Source: Cytophagales bacterium
Lineage (GTDB): Bacteria; Bacteroidota; Bacteroidia; Cytophagales; Thermoflexibacteraceae
Direction of reading: 5' to 3'
DNA length: 64,000 bases
Assembly (NCBI GenBank): GCA_013299115.1
Contig: JAAFKA010000020.1
Span: forward strand, 34,831 to 98,830
The position numbers were made by a program, and so were the translations under genes. Numbering within the stretch: position 1 is the first letter of the stretch; each line of letters opens with the position of its first letter. The notes beneath the pieces are model-generated. The model worked only from the letters and a program-made list of their open reading frames with translations. It did no database searches and was not told the DNA's origin. Of the stretch, positions 7,612-16,227 are shown piece after piece.

Positions 7612-10371
7612 ATGATGTCTTCTCATTTCATAAAAAATAAAATTATTGATAGCAAAGCTATATTTTTCTGCCTTTGTTGGCTGTTGAGTTGCTTAGAGGT
7701 GGCTGCTACACACATTCGGGCAGGAGATTTGACTGCCGAAAGAATATCTACCAATGGGCTAACCTACCGTTTTACCCTCACCATTTACAGAGATATGGGC
7801 GGTGTGGTGGCAGACCCGCGAATTACAATGGACTTTGGCGATGGCAACTCCGCAGAAGTGCCTATTACCTCTCAATCCATTTTGCCAGGCGGAACTAACA
7901 CCGAAGTCATCACCTACGTTACCACGCACACCTACGCAGGACCTAACGAATACAAAGTAGGCGTGGGCATAGAAAACCGCAATGCAGATATTTTGAACAT
8001 TGCCAATTCGGTCAATACAAGGTTTTTCATTCAATCGTCTTTCCTTATTTCTCCGTTTTTGGGTCTGAACAGGTCGCCAATTTTGACCTTGCCCCCGATA
8101 GAAATTGCAGCAGCCCGCCAACGCTATGTGCATAACCCTGGTGCCATAGACCCCGATGGCGACAGTTTGTCTTATGAATTGGTGGTTTGCAAAAAAGCAA
8201 GAGATGTAAACGTGGACGGCTACCGCAACTTAGACGATAGATTTTTTGGTGCTTCTAACGAAGCAAATACAGCCCCTGCCACCTTGCGTTTAGACCCACG
8301 CACAGGAGATTTGGTCTGGGACGCACCGCTGCAAGTAGGACAATACAACGTAGCTTTTGTAGTCAAAGAGTGGAGAAACGGCATTTTGATTGGTGTAGTC
8401 AATCGAGATATGCAAATCATTGTGAGAGATAACCGCAACCAAAGACCTCGCCTGAACTTGTCCAGAGATACTTGCGTGGTGGCGGGGGCATTGATTCGCA
8501 GCGTCATTTCAGCTACCGACCCCGATAGGCACGCCGTTATTTTGACAGCTGCGGGGGCTTTGTTTCGTTTGGCAACTCCCAGCAACCGAGCAACTTTCGA
8601 TACCATTCGCAGCCAACCGCCATTAGGCACAGCCAGAGGAAATTTTCGTTGGCAGACCACTTGTAATGACGTGAGCAGCCAAATTTACACAGTCATTTTT
8701 AAGGCAGAAGACGTACCGCGAAATTCACAAGACAGGTTGTCCGATATTCAAAGTTGGTCTATTCGAGTGGTAGCACCGCCGCCGACTTTGCAAACAGCCG
8801 TTGCCAATGGCACAAACAGAACCATTACTTTGCAATGGGCAAACTATATTTGCCCCAACGCCAGCACCATGACCGTATGGAGGCGAATAGGGTCGCAAAG
8901 TTTTACGCCTGATAATTGCCAAACGGGTGCCCCTCCAGGTTACACAAAAGTAGGCGAAGTTCCCATTGGTACTACTTCTTTTACAGACACCAACCTCCAA
9001 CGCGGCGTAACCTATTGCTACCGAGTGGTGGCTGCTTTTCCGCTGCCCAAAGGTGGGGAAAGCATTACGTCTAATGAAGTGTGTGCAACTATTTCTATCA
9101 ATGCACCTTTTGTTACCAATGTGAGTGTGTTGCAAACTAATCGAACTACGGGGCAAATTTTTGTTCGTTGGATTAAACCATTGAATATCAACTTAATAGA
9201 CTTCCCAAAACCACACACTTACCGTTTGGCGAGGGCAGAAGGTTTGTCGGGCAATACGGCATACCTTCGTTTTGGTACTACTTTCAATGAAAATGACACC
9301 ACTTTTACGGACAGCAACCTGAACACAGAGGAAAAAATATACAATTATCGGGTGTTGTTTTTCTCCGCAGGTCGGTTGATAGACAGTTCTGCGGTGGCAT
9401 CTTCTGTTCGGTTAGCAGCCACAGGCACAGCCAGCAACGTGGGGCTTTCTTGGCTGTTTCAGGTGCCTTGGAACAACCAATCTACCCAGTTTCGCCGTCA
9501 TTATATTTATCGAGAAAGGTTGGCAACACCCAATACCTTCGACCTTATAGACAGCGTGGACGTGAGCAATGGCAGTTTCAGATACACAGACGCAGGCAGG
9601 TTTCAGAACACACCTTTGCAACGAGGACGCAACTACTGCTACTATGTGATGACAAGAGGAACTTACAACAATCCGCAAATTGCAGCACCCTTGCTCAATA
9701 ATTCTCAACGGGTGTGTGCCACTTTGCGTGATAGCATACCGCCATGTTCCCCTGCTATTGTACTCAATCCGCTAAATTGCGAGGACAACAGCGTAAAAAA
9801 TCTATGCAACAACGCCACAGTCAGCAACAGATTGTTTTGGCGGGCAAACCTCACAGGCAACTGCGACAGATTTATCAACGGCTACAAAATTTACTTTTCG
9901 CCCACAGCCGAAGACTCTTTGCAACTGTTGGCAACGATTACTTCAAAAAGTGATACTGTTACTTATTTTCACAGAGATTTGACTTCTTTTGCAGGTCGGT
10001 ACGCCATTACAGCCTTAGACACCGCAGGCAACGAAAGTTTGCGGAGCAACATAGTAGAAAACGACAACTGCCCATTTTATAGTTTGCCCAACGTGATTAC
10101 GCCAAATAATGACAACCGAAACGACACTTTTCAGCCGATTTGCTACCGTTTTGTGGAAAAAGTAGAGTTTGTGGTCTATAACCGTTGGGGCGAAGAGGTT
10201 TACAAAAGTAGCAACGACATTTTGATTAACTGGGCAGGAGTCCACCAATCGGGTACACCTGTAACAGCAGGAGTTTATCATTATGAGGCAAAGGTTACCT
10301 TCAAAACTTTGCGAAAAACAGACCGCCAACAAATTATAAAAGGTTGGGTGCAGGTGATGCGGGAACAATAA
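7612..10371 (+). CDS. T9SS type B sorted surface protein with PKD/fibronectin-like domains
   Basis: 919 residues from the ATG at 7612; this start gives a signal peptide ending near LSCLEVAATH, and a TACCTTTG promoter-like box lies at 7586. A PKD-like segment (ITMDFGDGNSAEVPI, about residue 70) is followed by several fibronectin III-like modules (about 380-800). The C-terminus (about 825-919) is the gliding-associated CHU_C/type B T9SS signal: PNVITPNNDNRNDTF, VYNRWGEEVYKS, GTPVTAGVYHYEA. The protein is exported by Sec, then carried across the outer membrane by type IX secretion, probably as an adhesin or scaffold. No catalytic motif is seen. A hairpin at 10389 follows the stop. Confidence 0.88.
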   Translation: MMSSHFIKNKIIDSKAIFFCLCWLLSCLEVAATHIRAGDLTAERISTNGLTYRFTLTIYRDMGGVVADPRITMDFGDGNSAEVPITSQSILPGGTNTEVITYVTTHTYAGPNEYKVGVGIENRNADILNIANSVNTRFFIQSSFLISPFLGLNRSPILTLPPIEIAAARQRYVHNPGAIDPDGDSLSYELVVCKKARDVNVDGYRNLDDRFFGASNEANTAPATLRLDPRTGDLVWDAPLQVGQYNVAFVVKEWRNGILIGVVNRDMQIIVRDNRNQRPRLNLSRDTCVVAGALIRSVISATDPDRHAVILTAAGALFRLATPSNRATFDTIRSQPPLGTARGNFRWQTTCNDVSSQIYTVIFKAEDVPRNSQDRLSDIQSWSIRVVAPPPTLQTAVANGTNRTITLQWANYICPNASTMTVWRRIGSQSFTPDNCQTGAPPGYTKVGEVPIGTTSFTDTNLQRGVTYCYRVVAAFPLPKGGESITSNEVCATISINAPFVTNVSVLQTNRTTGQIFVRWIKPLNINLIDFPKPHTYRLARAEGLSGNTAYLRFGTTFNENDTTFTDSNLNTEEKIYNYRVLFFSAGRLIDSSAVASSVRLAATGTASNVGLSWLFQVPWNNQSTQFRRHYIYRERLATPNTFDLIDSVDVSNGSFRYTDAGRFQNTPLQRGRNYCYYVMTRGTYNNPQIAAPLLNNSQRVCATLRDSIPPCSPAIVLNPLNCEDNSVKNLCNNATVSNRLFWRANLTGNCDRFINGYKIYFSPTAEDSLQLLATITSKSDTVTYFHRDLTSFAGRYAITALDTAGNESLRSNIVENDNCPFYSLPNVITPNNDNRNDTFQPICYRFVEKVEFVVYNRWGEEVYKSSNDILINWAGVHQSGTPVTAGVYHYEAKVTFKTLRKTDRQQIIKGWVQVMREQ

Positions 10372-10388
10372 AAAAAGACTTGTTTCAG

Positions 10389-10429
10389 AATTACATTGTC
10401 AACGGTCGCAAAACCTTGACAATGTAATT
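10389..10429. terminator. Hairpin between convergent genes
   Basis: Perfect 14-bp stem aattacattgtcaa / ttgacaatgtaatt with a 13-nt loop and T-rich exit, between the convergent T9SS-cargo and serine dehydratase genes. The stem resembles the REP-like family (attgtcaa/ttgacaat) seen at 16074 and 18654-18811, so it may be a repeat used as a bidirectional terminator. Confidence 0.6.
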
Positions 10430-10454
10430 TTGAAAATTCAATTTCGAAAGTTGC

Positions 10455-11354
10455 TTAACTCATCTCATCGGGCAATACTTCTATATCCTGAATCAGCACC
10501 CTTTTGGCAATTTGTTGTCCTGTTGGGGTTGCAGCCAATCCGCCCATAGCTGTTTCTTTATATCTGGTTTCCATACTTTCGCCTATTTCGCCCATTGCCA
10601 TCACACACTCATCTACGGGTATGACCGTAGGCACGCCTGCTAAGGCTATTTGGGCAGAAGAATAAGCAATGGCTGCTGCACTTGCGTTGCGAACTATGCA
10701 AGGCACTTCGACCAGCCCCGCCACAGGGTCGCAGACCAAACCCAACATACATTGCAGCGTAATGGCAACTGCCGAAAAAACTTGGTCTATGTTGCCTCCC
10801 AAACAATAGACTACTGCCCCCGAACCCATAGCTGCTGCACTGCCTGTTTCGGCTTGGCAACCGCCGACTGCACCTGCCAAAGACGCATTTCTCTCTACTA
10901 TCAGGGCAATGCCTGCTGAAACCAACAGCCCTTCTAATATTTTTCTATCGGGCAGGTCGTGGAGTTCTTGCAAGGTAACCAAAACCCCTGGCAAAATTCC
11001 CGAAGCCCCCGCCGTAGGTGCTGCCACGATGCGACCCATACAAGAATTGACTTCTTTGGCTGCTAAGGCACGTGAAATCAACTTTTTAAATTCGGGTGAG
11101 AGAATGGTAACAGGCGAATTGAAAACTTTTTTTCCTCCGTTGTTTACCATGCCCGACCTCGAGGTCATGTCTTCGGTTAGCCCTGTCTGCACGGCTTCAC
11201 GCATCACAGTATAGGCACGCAGCATACCGTCCCAAATTTCGGTTTCTGTTCTGCCTTTTTGCTGAATTTCATAGGTCATAACAGGCTGAAAAAGAGGCTC
11301 TTGCGTAGTTTCGCAATGTTTTTTCCAACTTTTAAAATCGTCAAAGAGTAGCAT
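10455..11354 (-). CDS. sdaAA: L-serine dehydratase, iron-sulfur-dependent, alpha subunit
   Basis: Deaminates L-serine to pyruvate and ammonia in the cytoplasm using a 4Fe-4S cluster. 299 residues, the size of the separate alpha subunit. Family blocks seen: NSCMGRIVAAPTAGASGILP, GAVGGCQAETGSAAAMGSGA, GLVCDPVAGLVEVPCI and CVMAMGEIG; the conserved cysteines in these blocks are the likely cluster ligands. No beta subunit gene adjoins, so it must lie elsewhere or be dispensable. The gene is convergent with the T9SS cargo gene, with a hairpin between them. Confidence 0.92.
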   Translation of the reverse strand: MLLFDDFKSWKKHCETTQEPLFQPVMTYEIQQKGRTETEIWDGMLRAYTVMREAVQTGLTEDMTSRSGMVNNGGKKVFNSPVTILSPEFKKLISRALAAKEVNSCMGRIVAAPTAGASGILPGVLVTLQELHDLPDRKILEGLLVSAGIALIVERNASLAGAVGGCQAETGSAAAMGSGAVVYCLGGNIDQVFSAVAITLQCMLGLVCDPVAGLVEVPCIVRNASAAAIAYSSAQIALAGVPTVIPVDECVMAMGEIGESMETRYKETAMGGLAATPTGQQIAKRVLIQDIEVLPDEMS

Positions 11355-11410
11355 AAAGTAAGGTGGTTTATTTTGTGTGTGTGTAGTTTTTATTGTTTTT
11401 CATTGCGTAA

Positions 11411-11460
11411 TTTTTCTTGGAATCAAGTTTGAAATGAAATTTGAAAAAACAAAAAAGGTT
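11411..11460 (+). repeat. Dispersed intergenic motif (IS30-end-like), copy A
   Basis: tttcttggaatcaagtttga and the next 30 bases match 63783-63835, which lies before the IS30-type transposase start. Inverted relatives sit at 36722-36754 and 60088-60132. Confidence 0.8.
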
Positions 11461-11465
11461 AAGAC

Positions 11466-11505
11466 TATCCTTAGCGTTAGGGTTGCAACCCCAACGCTAA
11501 GGATA
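11466..11505. repeat. 40-bp perfect palindrome
   Basis: 13-bp arms tatccttagcgtt / aacgctaaggata around an inner palindrome gggttgcaaccc. REP-like. Confidence 0.85.
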
Positions 11506-11563
11506 ATGTACAGCATTTTGGCATTGCATTTTAAAAATGTACAGTAATATTTTCAAGTCCAAA

Positions 11564-11671
11564 GAGGCTGTCCAAAAAGTCAAAAATTTAGAATTTTTAA
11601 AAATATAACTTATTGATAATTAATTATTTATACTTATTATTTTCTCATTTTTTTGACTTTTAGACAGCTTC
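11564..11671. mobile_element. MITE-like element, 108 bp
   Basis: Imperfect terminal inverted repeats of about 22 bp (gaggctgtccaaaaagtcaa at the left; the right end reads inward as gaagctgtctaaaagtcaaa) around an AT-rich non-coding core. The ends resemble those of some IS4/IS1182-type insertion sequences. It ends 5 bp from the metalloprotease stop codon. No clear target duplication. Confidence 0.65.
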
Positions 11672-11676
11672 TACTT

Positions 11677-14217
11677 TTACTTTTTCGGATTTAAAATTCC
11701 GTCTATCCTTTGCAGCACATCTTGCAAGTGATATTTCATATCTTGGTTGCCTGCATAACGGACAAGGGCAGCTTTCACTTCGCCTTGCAGCGTAACTAAT
11801 TCCCCTCTTGCGTAGGCACGAATGTCGGACTGCGAAGCATCTATGCTCGTGAAACCAAAGAAATCTTTCCACTCCTCAAATGCAGGTGGTAGTGGCGTTT
11901 GCTCTTGAGTCATCAAAAACTCCATTCTTTCCAAATAAGCACGTTGCAAGTTGCGGCGATAAGTGTCTATTGGCTTTGCGGTAGCAAGTTCTGTCCAAAT
12001 TCCTTTGCGAAGGTCTGTAAAGAGGTTGCCCATCGTGTAGCTGCTTGCTTTGCCATACCTTGCCTCGCACTCTATCAACCTTGCCAATCTGCTAAACTCC
12101 AACAATTCATTGACCACACTCACTTGGGCTGCTCTCACTCGGTTTACTACGCCTGCGTGTTCTATGCGGCGAGAAACCTCCTCGTTGATAGCCCATGTTG
12201 GCGTAGTCAAAAACTGTTCGGTGAGGAACTTGATAGCACGTTGCTGTTTGTCTTTCTCTACAGGTTGGAAAACTACGCCCTCTTGGGTAGATAGTTTGGG
12301 AGTTTCATAGACCCCGCCCACGTTTTTCAATACGTGACCACTGTATCTCCGCCACTGCCAAATGGTTGCATCATACAATTCCATTAACTCTTTGTAGTCT
12401 TCGTTTTCTTTGGCTGTCCATTTCACCAAATTTGGCACTATTCGTTTCAGGTTTTCAATACCATAAGCACTGGCTTTCATTGCATCATCTCCTACACATT
12501 CGGTAAGTGAACGAGGGTCAATTTCATTGAAAGTTTGGCGACCATACCAATACATAGGGTTGCCCCAATTTTTCATTATCAAGGCATTGAGTTGAGGCAA
12601 TTCGTCTTCTGGTTTTTTGATATTTGGATACCAACGGTAGCCCCATTCGGTAATGTAATTGTCATAAACCCCAATAGAAGGATACCAACGGTTGATTTTG
12701 TCCTTTGGTTGTGCCACATAATTAAACCTTGCATAGTCCATAATAGACGGTGCAACGCCATATTTGTCGGTAAAAGTAGTAGAACGTAGCGAATCAACAG
12801 GGTGAGCATAGCTTGAACCCATGTTGTGTGGGTAGCCCAACGTATGCCCAACTTCGTGTGCCATCACAAAACGCAAGCCCAAACCCATCATGTCTTTGCT
12901 TAGGTAGCCTGTTTGCAATTCTGGCACAATTTGCGATGCCTGCACCACCATCCAATCTCTGAGTAACTGCATAATATTGTGATACCACAAAATATCACTT
13001 TCAATGATTTCGCCACTTCGTGGGTCGTGTACGTGAGGACCTACTGCATTTTGGATTTTGGTTGTGATGTACCGAATACAAGAATAACGGCTGTCATCGG
13101 GGTCAAAATCGGGGTCTTCTTGGGGTGTAGGGGCATCTTTTGCTATGATTGCATTTTTGAAACCAGCTTTTTCAAAGGCTTTCTGCCAATCCTCAATCCC
13201 TTGTTTGAGGTAAGGGCGAAACTCAACAGGCGTAGCAGGGTCTATGTAATACACAATAGGCTTAATGGGTTCTACCAATTCGCCACGCAAATAAGCAGCC
13301 TTGTCTTTGGGTTCTAAACGCCAACGCGTAATGTATTCCACTTCGTCTGCCTGATAAGCAGGAGAGCCATAATCTGTAAACTCAACAGAGAAAAACCCCG
13401 CCCTTTTGTCTGCCAAACGAGGCATAGCAGGCACTTTGGGCAACAAAATAATGGATTGTGTCATTTCTACCGACAAAGTTCCCGATACTTGGTTGCTTGG
13501 CGGATTGTTGGCTGCGTATGTCAAGACGTGCTTCACCACCAAATTTTGTGGAAAACTTTTGCCCTGCACCACATAGCTGCGGGCATTGTCTAACCTTGTA
13601 ACCTGAAAGGCTTTGCGTTGTCCATCGCCGATGGCTGCCAAGAGGGGAATGTCGTTAGTAAACAAAGGATTGATTTCAATAACTCTGGCGGTGGTGTCTT
13701 TGTTGATTGCCACCACGTCAAAAGCCCACACCACAGGCGAAAAATTGTTAGCTTTTACCGATTTGTAAATTGGCAATTCTTCGGAAGCAATATTTTGGGT
13801 GGAGATGTATTTCAACAAAATTTGGTTGCCTTGTCTGCCCCAGCGTATCATCTGTTGAGGTTTTGCCTCTGTTCCTGCCCCACCGAAGGTAAGATTTTCT
13901 ACTGCCCCCGAAATTTTGCTGACCAGTAACATATCTCTTTCTATCAAACTATCGGGAATTTCAAAATAGTATTTGTCATCGACTTTGTGTAGCCAAAACA
14001 TACCTTTTTTGGTTTCGGCAGCCGAAGTGATAATTTCGCTATAAGGTTTTATTTTGCCTGTTGGCTTGGCTGCGGGTTTGTCGCCTGTTGGCGGCGTGGT
14101 GGGTGGCGTTGGCGTTTTCTGGGCAAAACTGTCGGTTGTCCCCAAACTCAACAAGCCTCCTAATAGCACCGCAGTTAAACTTTTGGCGTATTTGGTAAAC
14201 GAAAAATGTGTGTTCAT
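11677..14217 (-). CDS. Secreted zinc-dependent metalloprotease (DUF5117/DUF5118 family)
   Basis: 846 residues. N-terminal signal peptide ending in GTTDSFAQ, then a proline-rich linker. A beta-rich N-terminal half (DUF5118/DUF5117-type: SEIITSAAETKKGMFWLHK, IPDSLIERDMLLVSKISG) precedes the metzincin/gluzincin core MAHEVGHTLGYPHNM (about residues 450-464), where HExxHxxGxxH supplies the zinc ligands and catalytic glutamate. Family members are periplasmic or outer-membrane proteases of Bacteroidota and Proteobacteria with unknown substrates. Single gene with its own 390-bp upstream region; a MITE lies just past the stop. No T9SS C-terminal signal is seen. Confidence 0.9.
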   Translation of the reverse strand: MNTHFSFTKYAKSLTAVLLGGLLSLGTTDSFAQKTPTPPTTPPTGDKPAAKPTGKIKPYSEIITSAAETKKGMFWLHKVDDKYYFEIPDSLIERDMLLVSKISGAVENLTFGGAGTEAKPQQMIRWGRQGNQILLKYISTQNIASEELPIYKSVKANNFSPVVWAFDVVAINKDTTARVIEINPLFTNDIPLLAAIGDGQRKAFQVTRLDNARSYVVQGKSFPQNLVVKHVLTYAANNPPSNQVSGTLSVEMTQSIILLPKVPAMPRLADKRAGFFSVEFTDYGSPAYQADEVEYITRWRLEPKDKAAYLRGELVEPIKPIVYYIDPATPVEFRPYLKQGIEDWQKAFEKAGFKNAIIAKDAPTPQEDPDFDPDDSRYSCIRYITTKIQNAVGPHVHDPRSGEIIESDILWYHNIMQLLRDWMVVQASQIVPELQTGYLSKDMMGLGLRFVMAHEVGHTLGYPHNMGSSYAHPVDSLRSTTFTDKYGVAPSIMDYARFNYVAQPKDKINRWYPSIGVYDNYITEWGYRWYPNIKKPEDELPQLNALIMKNWGNPMYWYGRQTFNEIDPRSLTECVGDDAMKASAYGIENLKRIVPNLVKWTAKENEDYKELMELYDATIWQWRRYSGHVLKNVGGVYETPKLSTQEGVVFQPVEKDKQQRAIKFLTEQFLTTPTWAINEEVSRRIEHAGVVNRVRAAQVSVVNELLEFSRLARLIECEARYGKASSYTMGNLFTDLRKGIWTELATAKPIDTYRRNLQRAYLERMEFLMTQEQTPLPPAFEEWKDFFGFTSIDASQSDIRAYARGELVTLQGEVKAALVRYAGNQDMKYHLQDVLQRIDGILNPKK

Positions 14218-14608
14218 GTTTTTTTAAAGTTAAAAGTATTTCAAATAATTTTACCTAAAAGTATTTTGCAGCTAAAATTGTTTAAAGAAAACAATAAAAA
14301 ATTGTTAAAAAAAATCTTAAAAAGTTAAAGTTTGTTATAATTTTTGAAACTTGCCACTGTTTCTGTCCAATCCAATCCACTTGGCAGAGCAGTTGAGGAC
14401 TCTCAGAGTAGTTTTGGTTTCTCAAGACCAAAACTCAGGGTTGCTCTAAGCTCTTTTACTTTTAGTTGAATAATCGAAAATCTTTTAGATGTACATTTTG
14501 AAATTATCTAAAACCTATTGGCTAATAGATTAAAAAATAAAATAAAATCTTACATTTGTTCGTAAAGTTACTTTTATATAAATCAACCAAAATTTTCTAT
14601 ATTTAACC
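14218..14608. other. Divergent promoter region, no gene
   Basis: 391 bp between the metalloprotease and the pseudouridine synthase. It contains a nested hairpin at 14386-14447 and a TACATTTG box (14551-14558) that fits the -7 element for the plus-strand gene. Confidence 0.6.
14386..14447. repeat. Nested inverted repeat
   Basis: Inner stem gttttggt / accaaaac (14411-14434) and outer arms agagca / tgctct. Function unknown; REP-like or transcript end. Confidence 0.55.
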
Positions 14609-15283
14609 ATGAATGTTTCCGTTATTTTTGAGGACAATCATCTACTCATAGTCAATAAGCCAAGTGGTTTGTTGGTGCAAGGCGATGAAACAGGAGATAT
14701 GCCTTTGGCAGAACACGCCAAGTTGTATTTAAAAGAGAAGTACAACAAGCAAGGTAATGTGTTTTGTGGCGTGGTGCATCGGTTAGACAGACCAGTGAGT
14801 GGTTTGGTGGTACTTGCCAAAACTTCCAAAGCCTTAGAAAGAATGAATACAATTTTTCAGAGTCGGCAAGTAGAAAAAACCTATTGGGCAGTAGTTAAGC
14901 AAAGCCCCCCACAGCCTGAAGGAAATTTGCGACATTGGTTGGTAAAAGACAGCACCAAAAACAAGGTAAAAGCCTATTCAAAATTGGTAGCCAATAGCCA
15001 AGAAGCCTTGTTGAGTTACAGTCTGCTAACCGCCAGAGAAGGTCATTATCTTTTGGAAGTGAAACCACTAACAGGCAGACCTCACCAAATTCGGGTACAG
15101 TTAGCCTCGATGGGTTGCATTATCAAGGGTGATGTTAAATATGGTTTCCCTACACCTGCTCCTGATGCTCGGATTTACCTCCACTCTCGATACATTCGTT
15201 TTATGCACCCCATAGCAAAAGAATTGATAGAGCTGGAGGCGGATATACCACAAGAAGGTTTTTGGCAACTGATGACAAAATAA
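14609..15283 (+). CDS. RluA-family RNA pseudouridine synthase without S4 domain
   Basis: 224 residues. Converts uridine to pseudouridine in rRNA or tRNA. The catalytic block VHRLDRPVSGLVVLAKTSKA carries the conserved HRLD aspartate (about residue 58), followed by KTYWAVV and LTGRPHQIRVQLASMG, the usual RluA motifs. It lacks an N-terminal S4 domain, as in the short Bacteroidota members. The target position cannot be read from sequence. Start ATG at 14609 fits the family N-terminus (IFEDNHLLIVNKPSGLLV). Confidence 0.92.
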   Translation: MNVSVIFEDNHLLIVNKPSGLLVQGDETGDMPLAEHAKLYLKEKYNKQGNVFCGVVHRLDRPVSGLVVLAKTSKALERMNTIFQSRQVEKTYWAVVKQSPPQPEGNLRHWLVKDSTKNKVKAYSKLVANSQEALLSYSLLTAREGHYLLEVKPLTGRPHQIRVQLASMGCIIKGDVKYGFPTPAPDARIYLHSRYIRFMHPIAKELIELEADIPQEGFWQLMTK

Positions 15284-15300
15284 TTTTGAATGTTTAATTT

Positions 15301-15954
15301 CTAATTGTCTATTGTAAATTTCAATAACATAAAACCGTGCATAGTGCTTTCTCCATTGCAAGTGTGTTGAGATTTAGTAAAAAGCAAAATATACTTGCTT
15401 TGAGTAAACAAGTAAGCCTGCTCTATGGTGTAGTTAAAATACAGACCTTCCTTGTAAAAATAAACTAATTCAGGCTTAATCCCTTTGCAAATTGGCAGGT
15501 CTATGCCCTGTTTACCCATGTTTTTGTTCCAATGTTTGGCACAGTCATAAGGAAAAGAGGTCTGTTTTTGGGTTAATAAAAATGAATTGGCTACTGGCGG
15601 GCTGAGGCTGATGTTGGTAACAGGAAAATTGACACTTCCGTTATAGGATTTAACAGCAATGTATTCTTCCGTTTTCAGCACTTGATTTGCCTGTTCTACC
15701 CAATGCCAACTATCAAACTCTTTGAGTTCGGTTAGCTTAGTTTCATAAAACTGGTTGCCCTGGCTGCTACTGAAAATCTGAATTAAATGCGACTCACCGC
15801 AATCTCCATATAAATTTTCGCCAATCCAAAAAGCATCGTCATGCTTGGACTTGAAAAAAAACTTAAATTCTTGGTTGCAACCTCCCGTCCTTTTATCGGG
15901 AGAGGTGCGAAGGAAAAAGCCCAAGAGCAGCAAAACACAGGCGAGGAGTTTCAT
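15301..15954 (-). CDS. Secreted hypothetical protein
   Basis: 217 residues with a signal peptide-like start MKLLACVLLLLGFFL. The mature part is beta-rich, with several cysteines (GGCNQEF, YGDCGESH, DLPICKG, HTCNGEST) that could form disulfides in the periplasm. No family recognised. Convergent with the pseudouridine synthase gene, 17 bp apart. Confidence 0.65.
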   Translation of the reverse strand: MKLLACVLLLLGFFLRTSPDKRTGGCNQEFKFFFKSKHDDAFWIGENLYGDCGESHLIQIFSSSQGNQFYETKLTELKEFDSWHWVEQANQVLKTEEYIAVKSYNGSVNFPVTNISLSPPVANSFLLTQKQTSFPYDCAKHWNKNMGKQGIDLPICKGIKPELVYFYKEGLYFNYTIEQAYLFTQSKYILLFTKSQHTCNGESTMHGFMLLKFTIDN

Positions 15955-16073
15955 ACAATTATTTATTTTTACGATTGGCTTACTTTTCTTACAAATGTAG
16001 CAAAAATATTGAGTTTTACAACTGCATAAACTAAATAGATTGGTAAGTGTTTATTCATGTAAATTATAAAAAT

Positions 16074-16108
16074 TACGATTGTCAAGGGCTGCGACCATTG
16101 CCAACGTA
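16074..16108 (+). repeat. REP-like repeat
   Basis: Starts ttacgattgtcaagg and ends ccattgccaacgta. Same family as the cluster at 18654-18811 around the RAYT remnant and as 36939-37000. Confidence 0.8.
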
Positions 16109-16227
16109 CAAAAACATAACAAAAAATTGATATTGCTTGATTTTGTTTAACATTCATTAATCAATCCTTTATATAGGCTTAACTTTTTTGCATAGAAAAT
16201 AAACGACCTTTGTGCAAAAATAAAAAG

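Larger units (their letters stand above)
11355..11676. other. Repeat-rich intergenic region without a gene
   Basis: 322 bp upstream of the serine dehydratase gene. It holds three separate repeat elements in a row (11411, 11466, 11564) and no coding frame that I trust. Confidence 0.7.
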
